From NCBI GenBank assembly GCA_048266425.1, contig JBLWZN010000001.1:148044-212043 (forward strand): DNA of 64,000 nt. Reading direction: 5' to 3'. The position numbers and the translations under genes were made by a program. Of the stretch, positions 17,006-25,877 are shown one piece after another. Each line of letters starts with the position of its first letter. The stretch's first letter is position 1. The DNA comes from Cerina sp048266425 (GTDB taxonomy: Bacteria; Bacteroidota; Bacteroidia; Flavobacteriales; Flavobacteriaceae). A model generated the notes under the pieces. The model searched no databases. It saw nothing but the letters and a program-made list of their open reading frames with translations, and was not told the origin of the DNA.

Positions 17006-18667
17006 TTACCGTACTTTTTTGCTGCGAACGGTTTTGTTCTTCGATTTGGATTTGGAACCTACCCTAGACATTGCACATCTAAATCCAATATAGTCGGTAG
17101 CCATGTATTGAGGCAAATATCTGCGCTGTGCTGGATCTAGCCAGTAGGCCCTGTCTCTCCATGACCCTCCCTTATAGACCCTTACTTCATCATTGATGAG
17201 GGTAGTACGGTTATTGCTCTTGTCATATCCCCGGATCATATTGCCCAAGGAATCCTTTTCAACATTGAATTTTGGGGAGTTGTACATGGTTTCTCCATCC
17301 TTCTTCTCATCGTCCCCACCAAATTTTTCGAAATATCTGGAAGAACCTGGATCTCCGTCCCTGTAACCTATGTTGTCGCTAGTGGAAAAGTTGGTCCTTA
17401 GATACGTTTCTTCTTCCCCTACAGGTACCATCTTAATCTCTCCTGGAAGATTAGTGGCTACTATTTTACCATTTGGCAATGTATCATATTGGATCGAATC
17501 CCTTAGTACATCTACTTTACCGTCCTTGCCAATGGCAGTCTTCATATACACGTTGCCCCGATAGTAGTTAAAATCACTGACTTCATCATCAACTATAGGT
17601 CGATAAACATCTGCCACCCATTCGGCTACGTTGCCTGCCATATCGTACAATCCATAATCATTGGGTTTATACGACTTTACTTGTGCAGTAATATCGGCTC
17701 CATCATCGGACCATCCGGCAATTCCGCCATAATCCCCTTTTCCCTGTTTAAAATTGGCCAACTGATCGCCACGGCCAACACGTTGTCCATTTCTTGTATA
17801 ATCACCTTCCCATGGATATTTTTTCCTACCTCTATAGTTGTTGTACTCCCGGCTTCCTATAAGCGCCTGTGCGGCATATTCCCATTCCGTTTCTGTGGGT
17901 AGTCGGTACTCTGGAAGAATAACACCACTGCTCCTCTTCGCAAAAACATTAACCGAATCTTTTTTCATTTTGCCCTGCAAGGAATCTATTTGGCCTCCAT
18001 AAACAGATTCTGGGCTGTTTAAGTAAGTTTCGGTACTAAATGTACCACCAATTTCCCCCTTCATGGCTTCGTATTTGGCATTTTTGTCCAAATAACCTTC
18101 CCTACCCAACATGGCTTCGTTAACCCTATCGGTCCGCCATTCGGAAAATTGGACCGCTTGTACCCAGTTCACCCCTACTACAGGATACTCTGCATAAGCC
18201 GGATGCCGCAAGTAGTTGTTCGTCATGGTCTCGTTAAACCCAAGTCGGTTACGCCATACTAAGGTATCAGGTAATGCCCCTATATATATATTGGCATATT
18301 TTGGATCGTCTGGAGGGTAAACACTCTTTAGGTAATCCAAATATTCCAAGTACATAACGTTGGTAACCTCGGTTTCATCCATATAGAAGGACTGCACGTG
18401 TTGCTGTGAGGGTGTGTTGTTCCAATCGTACATTACGTCATCCTGTACCTTTCCTTTGGTAAAAGTACCCCCTTCTACAAAAACAAGGCCCGGAGCAGTT
18501 TCCTGCTCTTTAAAGTCGGAGTTGTATTGAAAACCACCTTCCTTGGCATTGATTTTCCAGCCTGTGGCCCTAGAGACATTTTTGGAAGAGGAGGAATTTT
18601 TACAACCTGTAAAAGTTCCCGCTACCACTGCACAAGAGAGTACAACTTTGATAAATTGTTTTTTCAT
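17006..18667 (-). CDS. gldJ: Gliding motility lipoprotein GldJ
   Basis: A 553-residue outer-membrane-associated lipoprotein essential for gliding and type IX secretion in flavobacteria. The signal peptide ends in TFTGC with C22 as the lipidated residue. The body is a formylglycine-generating-enzyme-like (SUMF1) domain: GGTFTKG, MDETEVTNVMYLEYLDYL, EYRLPTETEWEYAA, GNVAEWVADV and KGGSWRDRAYWLDP. GldJ proteins keep this fold but are thought structural rather than catalytic. The basic tail (SKSKNKTVRSKKVR) is typical. Transcription ends at the hairpin 16952-16984. Confidence 0.96.
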   Translation of the reverse strand: MKKQFIKVVLSCAVVAGTFTGCKNSSSSKNVSRATGWKINAKEGGFQYNSDFKEQETAPGLVFVEGGTFTKGKVQDDVMYDWNNTPSQQHVQSFYMDETEVTNVMYLEYLDYLKSVYPPDDPKYANIYIGALPDTLVWRNRLGFNETMTNNYLRHPAYAEYPVVGVNWVQAVQFSEWRTDRVNEAMLGREGYLDKNAKYEAMKGEIGGTFSTETYLNSPESVYGGQIDSLQGKMKKDSVNVFAKRSSGVILPEYRLPTETEWEYAAQALIGSREYNNYRGRKKYPWEGDYTRNGQRVGRGDQLANFKQGKGDYGGIAGWSDDGADITAQVKSYKPNDYGLYDMAGNVAEWVADVYRPIVDDEVSDFNYYRGNVYMKTAIGKDGKVDVLRDSIQYDTLPNGKIVATNLPGEIKMVPVGEEETYLRTNFSTSDNIGYRDGDPGSSRYFEKFGGDDEKKDGETMYNSPKFNVEKDSLGNMIRGYDKSNNRTTLINDEVRVYKGGSWRDRAYWLDPAQRRYLPQYMATDYIGFRCAMSRVGSKSKSKNKTVRSKKVR

Positions 18668-19199
18668 AATTAGGACTTGAGTTCAAAAAAAATTAACTAC
18701 TAATAGGTAGTTTGGGATTTGTCTATTTAATGGTTATTGCATTGCATATGGCTTATAAAACGGTGTTGCGGACATAATATTTTATTCTGATAAAAAATAT
18801 TTGTATATCCGGTACCTTCAAAACCGCACAACACATGCTTTCCAAATTCATAACGGCATAAATTGGTTTCTAGTATGGCCAGTTTGGTTTCTTTTCTTCA
18901 AATATCAGATAAACAGGCATGTTGTAATGCAGATAATAGGTTCCGTTGTCTATAAGGAATCCATGTTGTAAACCAGTTTAGTATTAAAATTTGAAAATAA
19001 TACGGCCTTGGCACAAGATAAACTTAAAATGACCGTTTATCAATAATGGACTCGGTTAAACTTTTTCCTACATATGCTGTTCCGGGATTTCGGGACAAAA
19101 AGCTTAATCGAATTCCGGATGATAGCAATATGAATATCAATCCTTGATTTTCATATAGTCCTATCGATTTTGGATCCAACTAAATCTTTATCGTAAGAA
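18668..19199. other. Intergenic region between gldJ and porV where porU would be expected
   Basis: 532 bases without a convincing gene. On the minus strand, 18870-18977 reads open for 35 codons ending in a plausible C-terminus (MPVYLIFEEKKPNWPY, stop at 18870), but it has no suitable upstream start and may be a gene remnant. The region must also contain the divergent promoters of gldJ and porV. No PorU-like sequence was recognised. Confidence 0.45.
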
Positions 19200-20342
19200 A
19201 TGAAAAAATTATTGATACTGACCTTCCTTATCCTAACTGTGAAAATATCGGCACAGGACAGGGTAATAACGACCGCGGTACCATTTTTGACCATTGCTGC
19301 GGATGCGAGATCTGCGGGAATGGGGGACGTAGGGGTGGCGACGTCCACCGATGTGTTTTCACAGCAATGGAACCCTGCTAAATACGCGTTCGCCGAAAGT
19401 AAAATGGGGATCGGTCTGAGTTATACGCCATATTTGGAAAGCATTGTTACCGATATTTCCCTCCTTAATGCAAATTTTTTCAATAAGATCAACGAAAAAA
19501 GCGCCTTTGCGGCTAGTATCCGATATTTTGGCCTGGGAGAAATTGAATTAAGACAAACTCCCGATGATCCAGGTCGGATAGTGAAGCCCAATGAGTTTGC
19601 CATTGACGGATCATATACCTTAAAACTGAGCGATCAATTTTCGATGGCTGTCGCCGGCAGATTTATAAATTCCAATTTGAAGTATCCTGGGGATACAAGC
19701 ACGGATTCCAAAGCCGCTACAGGCTTTGCAGTGGATGTTGCCGGTTATTACCGCTCCAGGGAAATAGCGTACAATAGCTTTGACGGCCGTTGGAAGGCCG
19801 GGTTTAATATTTCGAACCTGGGAAACAAAATGCAATACGACGAGGGCGGGCAAGAGAATTTTTTACCTACCAACCTAGGCATAGGTGGTGGTTTTGACTT
19901 TATTTTGGACCTGGACAATATTATAACCCTTACGGCCGAATTCAATAAATTATTGGTCCCTACCCCCCAGGATTATGATGGGGACGGGGATATGGACGCA
20001 GACGATAATGAAATATACCAGAATATAGGATTTTTGAGCGGTGTATTTAAATCCTTCGGGGATGCTCCCGGTGGATTTAGTGAAGAATTAAGTGAAATTG
20101 CCTGGGCTTTGGGGGCGGAATATATGTTTCAGGAGGCATTTATGCTCCGTACCGGCTATTTTTATGAAAGCCCGGAAAAGGGAGCTAGACAATTCTTTTC
20201 CATAGGGGCTGGATTTAAATATAAGACCGCCCAGATAGACCTTTCCTATCTTTTCTCGACCTCACAGGTCAACAATCCATTGGAAAATACATTGCGTTTT
20301 TCCCTTACCTTTAATCTTGGGGAGCAATTCTACAACGATTAA
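19200..20342 (+). CDS. porV: Type IX secretion system outer-membrane protein PorV (LptO)
   Basis: A 380-residue FadL-like outer-membrane beta-barrel with signal peptide MKKLLILTFLILTVKISAQ. Family-specific stretches are FLTIAADARSAGMGDVGVA, QQWNPAKYAFAE and the closing strand TLRFSLTFNLG. PorV shuttles cargo proteins from the translocon to the PorU sortase. It is followed by a strong terminator. Here the gene begins divergently from gldJ rather than directly after porU. Confidence 0.95.
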   Translation: MKKLLILTFLILTVKISAQDRVITTAVPFLTIAADARSAGMGDVGVATSTDVFSQQWNPAKYAFAESKMGIGLSYTPYLESIVTDISLLNANFFNKINEKSAFAASIRYFGLGEIELRQTPDDPGRIVKPNEFAIDGSYTLKLSDQFSMAVAGRFINSNLKYPGDTSTDSKAATGFAVDVAGYYRSREIAYNSFDGRWKAGFNISNLGNKMQYDEGGQENFLPTNLGIGGGFDFILDLDNIITLTAEFNKLLVPTPQDYDGDGDMDADDNEIYQNIGFLSGVFKSFGDAPGGFSEELSEIAWALGAEYMFQEAFMLRTGYFYESPEKGARQFFSIGAGFKYKTAQIDLSYLFSTSQVNNPLENTLRFSLTFNLGEQFYND

Positions 20343-20371
20343 AAATAGGTCTTAAAAAATTAACTTTGAAT

Positions 20372-20395
20372 AAAACCCGCCCAATGGCGGGTTTT
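20372..20395 (+). terminator. Terminator of porV
   Basis: Perfect ten-base stem AAAACCCGCC / GGCGGGTTTT with a four-base loop, followed by T-rich sequence. Confidence 0.85.
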
Positions 20396-20433
20396 GTGTA
20401 TTTTTAAACGGGTTCACTTTAAAGTTCGCAATT

Positions 20434-20925
20434 ATGGGCATAAAAAAAATTAGGATTTCGATCGAAATGCAGGAATACGAATCTTTAATGGATTTGACTC
20501 CAGGCGATCGACAACTGATGCAATCCGCAGTTGCGGCTCGGAACAATGCCTATGCTCCTTATTCCGGTTTTAACGTGGGAGCGGCGGTATTGATGGAAAA
20601 TGGCAAGGTAATCATAGGCAATAACCAGGAAAACGCTTCCTATCCTTCCGGGTTATGTGCGGAACGTGTAGCTATTTTTCAGGCGGGGGCCCAGTTTCCC
20701 GGTATGCCGATAAAGGCTATCGCTATTTCCGCTGCATCCAAAAGTTTTAAGGTTAAGAAACCTGCGGCCCCTTGTGGCAATTGCAGGCAAGCCATAGCCG
20801 AATACGAACATCGGCAGCCAGGCCCCATTAGACTGTTGCTTATGGGAGAGGAAGGCGGAATTATACATTGTGGTTCCCTGGCAGACATTCTTCCGCTTTC
20901 TTTTAACAGCTCATATCTAAAATAA
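20434..20925 (+). CDS. cdd: Cytidine deaminase
   Basis: A 163-residue enzyme deaminating cytidine and deoxycytidine in pyrimidine salvage. The zinc site is CAE at C75-E77 plus PCGNC (C114 and C117), the three-cysteine arrangement of the tetrameric type. APYSGFNVGAA precedes it. The first 20 residues extend beyond the core; a later ATG (MQEYESL, residue 12) is a possible start. The gene sits between porV and pdhA, matching the gene order I recall from other flavobacteria. Confidence 0.94.
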   Translation: MGIKKIRISIEMQEYESLMDLTPGDRQLMQSAVAARNNAYAPYSGFNVGAAVLMENGKVIIGNNQENASYPSGLCAERVAIFQAGAQFPGMPIKAIAISAASKSFKVKKPAAPCGNCRQAIAEYEHRQPGPIRLLLMGEEGGIIHCGSLADILPLSFNSSYLK

Positions 20926-21036
20926 ATTTACGGCACTCCCTAAACGTTATAATCTATAACAACCCAACCCTGATCGGAAGAGGGTAATTGTCCAAAAGCT
21001 TTTTTCCCATTTTTTTTTCTCTAATGAATTAATGTG

Positions 21037-21044
21037 TATTTTTG
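21037..21044 (+). promoter_or_regulatory. Putative -7 promoter element of pdhA-pdhC
   Basis: TATTTTTG matches TAnnTTTG, about 95 bases before the pdhA ATG in the only sizeable leader of this block. The -33 element is not clear. Confidence 0.35.
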
Positions 21045-21139
21045 TTTTCCCTTTTTTATGGGATATTTCAATAGTTGTTGCTATGGCACTTTGAATAAAG
21101 CGTGAAAGACCGGATATACTTCAAATAAAATAATGATAA

Positions 21140-22138
21140 ATGGAAAAAATAACCAAGGAGGTCTACCTAAAATGGTATGAGGACATGTTGTTCTGGAGAA
21201 AGTTCGAGGACAAACTTGCCGCAGTCTACATTCAACAAAAAGTAAGGGGATTTCTGCATTTGTACAATGGACAAGAAGCTGTTCTGGCAGGTTCGTTGCA
21301 CGCTATAGACCTGAGCAAGGACAAAATGATAACCGCCTACCGTAACCATGTTCAGCCTATTGGTATGGGTGAGGATCCTAAAAGAGTAATGGCCGAATTG
21401 TACGGCAAGGTTACTGGGACTTCCAAAGGTATGGGCGGCTCCATGCATATTTTCTCAAAGGAACATGGCTTTTATGGGGGCCATGGAATTGTTGGGGGAC
21501 AAATCCCCCTTGGTGCCGGTCTGGCATTTGCGGACAAATATTTTAAGAGGGATGCCGTAACATTGTGTTATATGGGCGATGGAGCGGTGCGCCAGGGCTC
21601 CTTGCACGAAACCTTCAACTTGGCCATGCTTTGGCAATTACCGGTAGTCTTTATATGCGAGAACAATGGGTACGCCATGGGTACTTCGGTAGCCAGGACC
21701 TCCCATTCCACAGAAATATGGAAATTGGGACTAGGGTACGAAATGCCCTGTGGCCCGGTAGATGGGATGAATCCCGTAACCGTGGCGACGGAGGTAAGCA
21801 AGGCTGTTGAAAGGGCCAGAAGTGGTGGCGGTCCTACTTTCTTGGAAATGAAAACATATAGATATAGAGGTCATTCCATGTCAGATGCACAGCACTATCG
21901 AACCAAGGAAGAGGTTGAGGAATACAAGAAAATAGACCCGATAACCCAGGTATTGGAAGTTATCAGGGAGAATAAATACGCTTCGGAGGAGGAAATTAAG
22001 GAAATCGACAAAAGGGTTAAAAAATTGGTTTCCGAATGTGAAAAGTTTGCCGATGAATCCGATTATCCACCAGTAAACCAATTGTATGATATGGTTTACG
22101 AACAAGAGGACTACCCATTTTTACAACATAAATTATAA
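21140..22138 (+). CDS. pdhA: Pyruvate dehydrogenase E1 component, alpha subunit
   Basis: A 332-residue thiamine-diphosphate enzyme subunit that decarboxylates pyruvate with a separately encoded beta subunit. The ThDP motif begins GDGAVRQG (146-153) and ends ENN (174-176). The phosphorylation-loop region YRYRGHSMSDAQ is present. The stop is four bases before the pdhC ATG, so the two are an operon. The beta subunit is not in the window, as in other flavobacteria where it lies elsewhere. Confidence 0.96.
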   Translation: MEKITKEVYLKWYEDMLFWRKFEDKLAAVYIQQKVRGFLHLYNGQEAVLAGSLHAIDLSKDKMITAYRNHVQPIGMGEDPKRVMAELYGKVTGTSKGMGGSMHIFSKEHGFYGGHGIVGGQIPLGAGLAFADKYFKRDAVTLCYMGDGAVRQGSLHETFNLAMLWQLPVVFICENNGYAMGTSVARTSHSTEIWKLGLGYEMPCGPVDGMNPVTVATEVSKAVERARSGGGPTFLEMKTYRYRGHSMSDAQHYRTKEEVEEYKKIDPITQVLEVIRENKYASEEEIKEIDKRVKKLVSECEKFADESDYPPVNQLYDMVYEQEDYPFLQHKL

Positions 22139-22142
22139 GTAG

Positions 22143-23816
22143 ATGGCAGAAGTAATAAATATGCCCCGGCTCAGCGATACCATGGAAGAAGGCACGGTAG
22201 CCAAATGGTTGAAAAAAGTAGGGGATAACATCGAAGAGGGGGATATTCTTGCCGAAATAGAAACGGACAAGGCTACGATGGAATTTGAATCTTTCCACGA
22301 AGGTACCTTGTTGCATATAGGTATCCAAGAAGGGGACTCCGCTCCTGTGGATTCGTTGTTGGCCATAATTGGCGAGAAAGGAGAAGATATTTCAGGTTTG
22401 CTGAACGATTCAGCTTCCGGCAAATCGGATACCCCCGTCGCATCGGATACAGAAAAGGATGTTGAAGCAAAGTCCGATGACAATGCTGTCCCTTCCGAAA
22501 AAGAAACGAGCCCAGCAAGCGCTAGTATACCAGATGGGGTAGAGGTCGTAAAGATGCCACGCTTGAGTGACACTATGGAGGAAGGCACAGTGGCTTCCTG
22601 GTTAAAAAAGGTAGGGGATAAGGTCGAAGAAGGCGACATCCTCGCCGAAATAGAAACGGACAAGGCTACGATGGAATTTGAGTCCTTCTACTCGGGTACC
22701 CTCTTGTACATTGGAATCAAGGAAGGGGAATCTTCCCCGGTAGACGCCGTTTTGGCCATTATAGGTCCAGAAGGTACGGATGTTGACAGTGTATTAAAAG
22801 CAGGTTCCGGTGCCGCAGAAGTTGGGAAGGCACCTTCTGAAAGTCCGGTAGAATCCAAAAAAGAGGATTCAAAGAAAGAAGAAGCACAAGGAAGCGACCA
22901 TAAACCGGCAGCTCACGATGGACAACGAATTTTTGTATCCCCCTTGGCTAAAAAGATGGCCGAGGAGAAAGGGGTTAACTTGGCCGAGGTGTCCGGAAGC
23001 GGGGAGCATGGCAGAATCGTAAAAAGGGATATAGAGAATTTTGTGCCGTCCAAAAAAGTGGCTTCCCAACCTGCGGCCGCTTTAGAAAAATCGGTGAGTC
23101 CAGCTATTCAGGCCATAAGTCTTCCTGTAGGGGAGGAAAGTAGCGAGGAAGTGAAAAACTCACAGATGCGAAAGATCATTGCCAAACGCCTGGCTGAATC
23201 CAAATTTACCGCACCTCATTATTATTTGTTGATTGAAGTGGATATGGACCAAGCTATAGCGGCTAGGGCGCAGATAAATAATTTACCGGATACCAAGGTA
23301 TCGTTTAACGATATGGTGGTAAAGGCAAGTGCCATGGCATTGAAAAAACATCCTCAAGTAAACACAACTTGGAACGGGGACACTACCCGTTATAACCACC
23401 ATATCCATATTGGTGTTGCCGTTGCCGTGGACGAAGGCCTGGTTGTTCCAGTTCTTAAATTTGCCGATCAAATGGGGCTTACCCAAATAGGGGCCTCCGT
23501 AAAGGACCTGGCTGGTAAGGCCCGAAATAAAAAACTGGCGCCGGCGGAGATGGAAGGAAGTACATTTACGGTTTCTAATTTGGGGATGTTTGGAATAATG
23601 GAATTTACCTCCATTATCAATCAGCCCAATTCTGCAATTTTGTCCGTCGGGGCCATTGTAGAAAGACCCGTTGTAAAAAATGGTCAGATCGTGGTGGGCA
23701 ATACTATGAAAATCAGTTTGGCCTGTGACCATAGAACGGTAGATGGAGCTACTGGTGCCCAATTTTTGCAGACTTTGAGGACCTATTTGGAAAACCCGGT
23801 GACCATGTTGGCATAA
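22143..23816 (+). CDS. pdhC: Pyruvate dehydrogenase E2, dihydrolipoamide acetyltransferase with two lipoyl domains
   Basis: A 557-residue core subunit of the pyruvate dehydrogenase complex. Two lipoyl domains carry identical ETDKATMEFES motifs with lipoylated lysines K43 and K174. Acidic and serine/alanine-rich linkers follow each. A peripheral subunit-binding domain occupies about 262-300 (FVSPLAKKMAEEKGV, GSGEHGRIVKRDI). The catalytic acyltransferase domain ends with the DHRTVDGATGAQFL active-site motif. The two lipoyl regions are nearly identical at DNA level, so a recent internal duplication or gene conversion is likely. Transcription ends at the hairpin at 23870. Confidence 0.96.
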   Translation: MAEVINMPRLSDTMEEGTVAKWLKKVGDNIEEGDILAEIETDKATMEFESFHEGTLLHIGIQEGDSAPVDSLLAIIGEKGEDISGLLNDSASGKSDTPVASDTEKDVEAKSDDNAVPSEKETSPASASIPDGVEVVKMPRLSDTMEEGTVASWLKKVGDKVEEGDILAEIETDKATMEFESFYSGTLLYIGIKEGESSPVDAVLAIIGPEGTDVDSVLKAGSGAAEVGKAPSESPVESKKEDSKKEEAQGSDHKPAAHDGQRIFVSPLAKKMAEEKGVNLAEVSGSGEHGRIVKRDIENFVPSKKVASQPAAALEKSVSPAIQAISLPVGEESSEEVKNSQMRKIIAKRLAESKFTAPHYYLLIEVDMDQAIAARAQINNLPDTKVSFNDMVVKASAMALKKHPQVNTTWNGDTTRYNHHIHIGVAVAVDEGLVVPVLKFADQMGLTQIGASVKDLAGKARNKKLAPAEMEGSTFTVSNLGMFGIMEFTSIINQPNSAILSVGAIVERPVVKNGQIVVGNTMKISLACDHRTVDGATGAQFLQTLRTYLENPVTMLA

Positions 23817-23869
23817 AGGGGTAGGTCAGAAGCCGATAAAAATAATCATTTGTTAAAATATATGTGCAT

Positions 23870-23896
23870 ACATCCGCTTACGGCGGATGTTTTTTT
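23870..23896 (+). terminator. Terminator of pdhA-pdhC
   Basis: Stem ACATCCGC / GCGGATGT followed by seven T. It lies upstream of the TTG start preferred for the M28 peptidase, which argues against the longer reading frame. Confidence 0.8.
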
Positions 23897-23929
23897 ATCT
23901 TTAGTTTTGTAACATTTAAAACTCGGACC

Positions 23930-24994
23930 TTGAAAAAAATATTTACTTTATTTATAATTGGCGTGCTAATCTCATGTGCGCCCACAAAAATTGACGAAAC
24001 GGTAACCCTTGCAAACAGGCCTGCCATAAAAATTGACGACCGTGAGGCAATACTTGCCCATCATGCGTCCAGAAGTACAGAAGTTGCCGGGAATAATATC
24101 CCTCCCAATACCCGGAAGGATGGGTCAAATTTTTCCAGTGCAGGTCAAATCCAAAACTATATGGATTTTTTGGCATCGGACAAACTGCAGGGAAGGGATA
24201 CAGGTAGCGAAGGCTTGGAAAAGGCAGCGGAATACATTGAATACAACTTTCAAAAAAACAATATAGCTCCTTATTTTTCCACCTATAAGGACACCCTGAG
24301 CAATTTTGACCAACCGGCGTATAACATTGTTGGTGTGGTTGAAGGCAACGACCCGGTACTAAAAAAGGAATTTATAATTGTTGGCGCCCATTACGACCAC
24401 ATAGGAATAATCAAGACTATGGAAGGGGATTCCATTGCCAATGGGGCAAATGACAATGCCTCGGGAACTACAACGGTGCTAGAGCTTGCCCGCTATTTTG
24501 GGCAGGCTGGAACGAATAAGCGGAGTATCATTTTCGCACTTTTTAGCGGGGAGGAGAAGGGCCTTTTGGGATCCCAACATTTGGCGGGCAGACTTAAGGC
24601 GCAAGACCTGGACCTTTATACCATGTTGAATTTTGAAATGGTGGGCGTTCCTTTGATGAACAAGGATTATTTGATGTATTTAACAGGTTATGAGAAATCC
24701 AATTTGGCTGCTGTTTGCAATAAGATTGCCGGGGAAAAATTGGTTGGGTTCTTGCCGTCGGCCAAGGAGTTTAACCTGTTTCAACGGTCGGATAACTATC
24801 CTTTCCATCAGGATTTTGAAGTGCCTTCCCAGACATTTAGCACTTTCGACTTTACCAATTTCGATTTTTATCACAAGGTAGGGGATGAAAATTCAAGGAT
24901 GGATTTTGCCCATATGGCAAATTTGGTGAACAAGACCATACCGGTTATTGAAGGAATAGCCAATACCCCAACCGATATTATAAAATATAATTAA
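23930..24994 (+). CDS. M28 family zinc aminopeptidase, lipoprotein
   Basis: An exported metallopeptidase of 354 residues. The TTG at 23930 is chosen because it opens a lipoprotein signal (KKIFTLFIIGVLISC) directly. The in-frame ATG at 23864 lies before the pdhC terminator and would add an unrelated stretch. Zinc-binding and catalytic motifs are GAHYDHIG, GANDNASGT and SGEEKGLLGS, with a late histidine in FYHKVGDE. M28 enzymes trim N-terminal residues from peptides. It likely faces the periplasm as a membrane-anchored enzyme. Confidence 0.88.
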   Translation: MKKIFTLFIIGVLISCAPTKIDETVTLANRPAIKIDDREAILAHHASRSTEVAGNNIPPNTRKDGSNFSSAGQIQNYMDFLASDKLQGRDTGSEGLEKAAEYIEYNFQKNNIAPYFSTYKDTLSNFDQPAYNIVGVVEGNDPVLKKEFIIVGAHYDHIGIIKTMEGDSIANGANDNASGTTTVLELARYFGQAGTNKRSIIFALFSGEEKGLLGSQHLAGRLKAQDLDLYTMLNFEMVGVPLMNKDYLMYLTGYEKSNLAAVCNKIAGEKLVGFLPSAKEFNLFQRSDNYPFHQDFEVPSQTFSTFDFTNFDFYHKVGDENSRMDFAHMANLVNKTIPVIEGIANTPTDIIKYN

Positions 24995-25190
24995 CCCCCG
25001 TCTTTATATCAAGATCACTGACTTGCACTTGTTTTGAAACCGGTCCCTTTAACCACCTGCCCGACCAAAATCTTAGGGCTGCCCATGAGGGCGACGTATT
25101 AAAAGTAGTAAACCCCTTGGTTTTCTAGACCATGAAATCCTTGTTGCAGAAATCTTGGTTAAGACATAGGATGGGACCTAACACTAACGA

Positions 25191-25874
25191 ATGGCTAAAA
25201 ATATAATTATTACTGGCTCCAGCAGGGGTATTGGGTTTGAGTTGGCAAAATTGTTCGCCAAAGAAAGACACAATGTGTTGGCGCTTTCAAGAAATGGGAC
25301 CCCTATTGCTGCTTTGGACCATTCCAATATCACCTCTTTTCCGTTTGATATTACCAATGCATCAGATCTACAACGGATTCAGTCTTTTTTGAAGGATCAA
25401 TGGAAAGGTGTAGATGTATTGATCAACAATGCGGGAAAGTTATTAAATCGCCCCTTTTTAAATACAACGTCGGGTGATTTTGAGGAAGTGTATAAGGTAA
25501 ACGTTTTCGGCGTAGCGAATCTTACCAGGACTATCTTGCCCTTTATGCCCAAAACGGGCCATGTGGTAACCATCAGTTCCATGGGTGGGGTACAGGGCAG
25601 TGTTAAATTTCCTGGATTATCTGCCTACAGCTCCAGCAAGGGCGCAGTGATCACGTTGACCGAACTGTGGGCGGAGGAATTTAAGGAGACGGGTCCTTCC
25701 TTTAATGTTTTGGCGCTTGGGGCAGTACAGACCGAAATGTTGGAAGAGGCCTTCCCCGGTTATAAAGCCCCTGTAAGCGCATTGGAGATGGCGGACTATA
25801 TTAAGAATTTCGCCCTTACCGGACAGAAGTTCTATAATGGGAAACTGTTGCAGATTTCCAATAGTACGCCTTGA
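25191..25874 (+). CDS. Short-chain dehydrogenase/reductase
   Basis: A 227-residue classical SDR. The cofactor-binding TGSSRGIG is at 8-15, NNAG at 79-82, and the catalytic Ser (129/130), Tyr146 and Lys150 in SAYSSSK. It reduces or oxidises a hydroxyl/keto group with NAD(P)H; the substrate is unknown. The arginine at position 12 after the glycine suggests a preference for NADP. It is monocistronic and convergent with the GH43 gene, only three bases away. Confidence 0.92.
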   Translation: MAKNIIITGSSRGIGFELAKLFAKERHNVLALSRNGTPIAALDHSNITSFPFDITNASDLQRIQSFLKDQWKGVDVLINNAGKLLNRPFLNTTSGDFEEVYKVNVFGVANLTRTILPFMPKTGHVVTISSMGGVQGSVKFPGLSAYSSSKGAVITLTELWAEEFKETGPSFNVLALGAVQTEMLEEAFPGYKAPVSALEMADYIKNFALTGQKFYNGKLLQISNSTP

Positions 25875-25877
25875 TAT

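Noticed and set aside
22133..22663. 176-residue minus-strand ORF with an internal repeat (SVSISARMSPSS)
   Set aside because: The repeat only mirrors the two duplicated lipoyl domains of pdhC on the other strand.
23864..23929. Upstream extension of the M28 peptidase
   Set aside because: It covers the pdhC terminator and precedes a standard lipoprotein signal that begins at TTG 23930.
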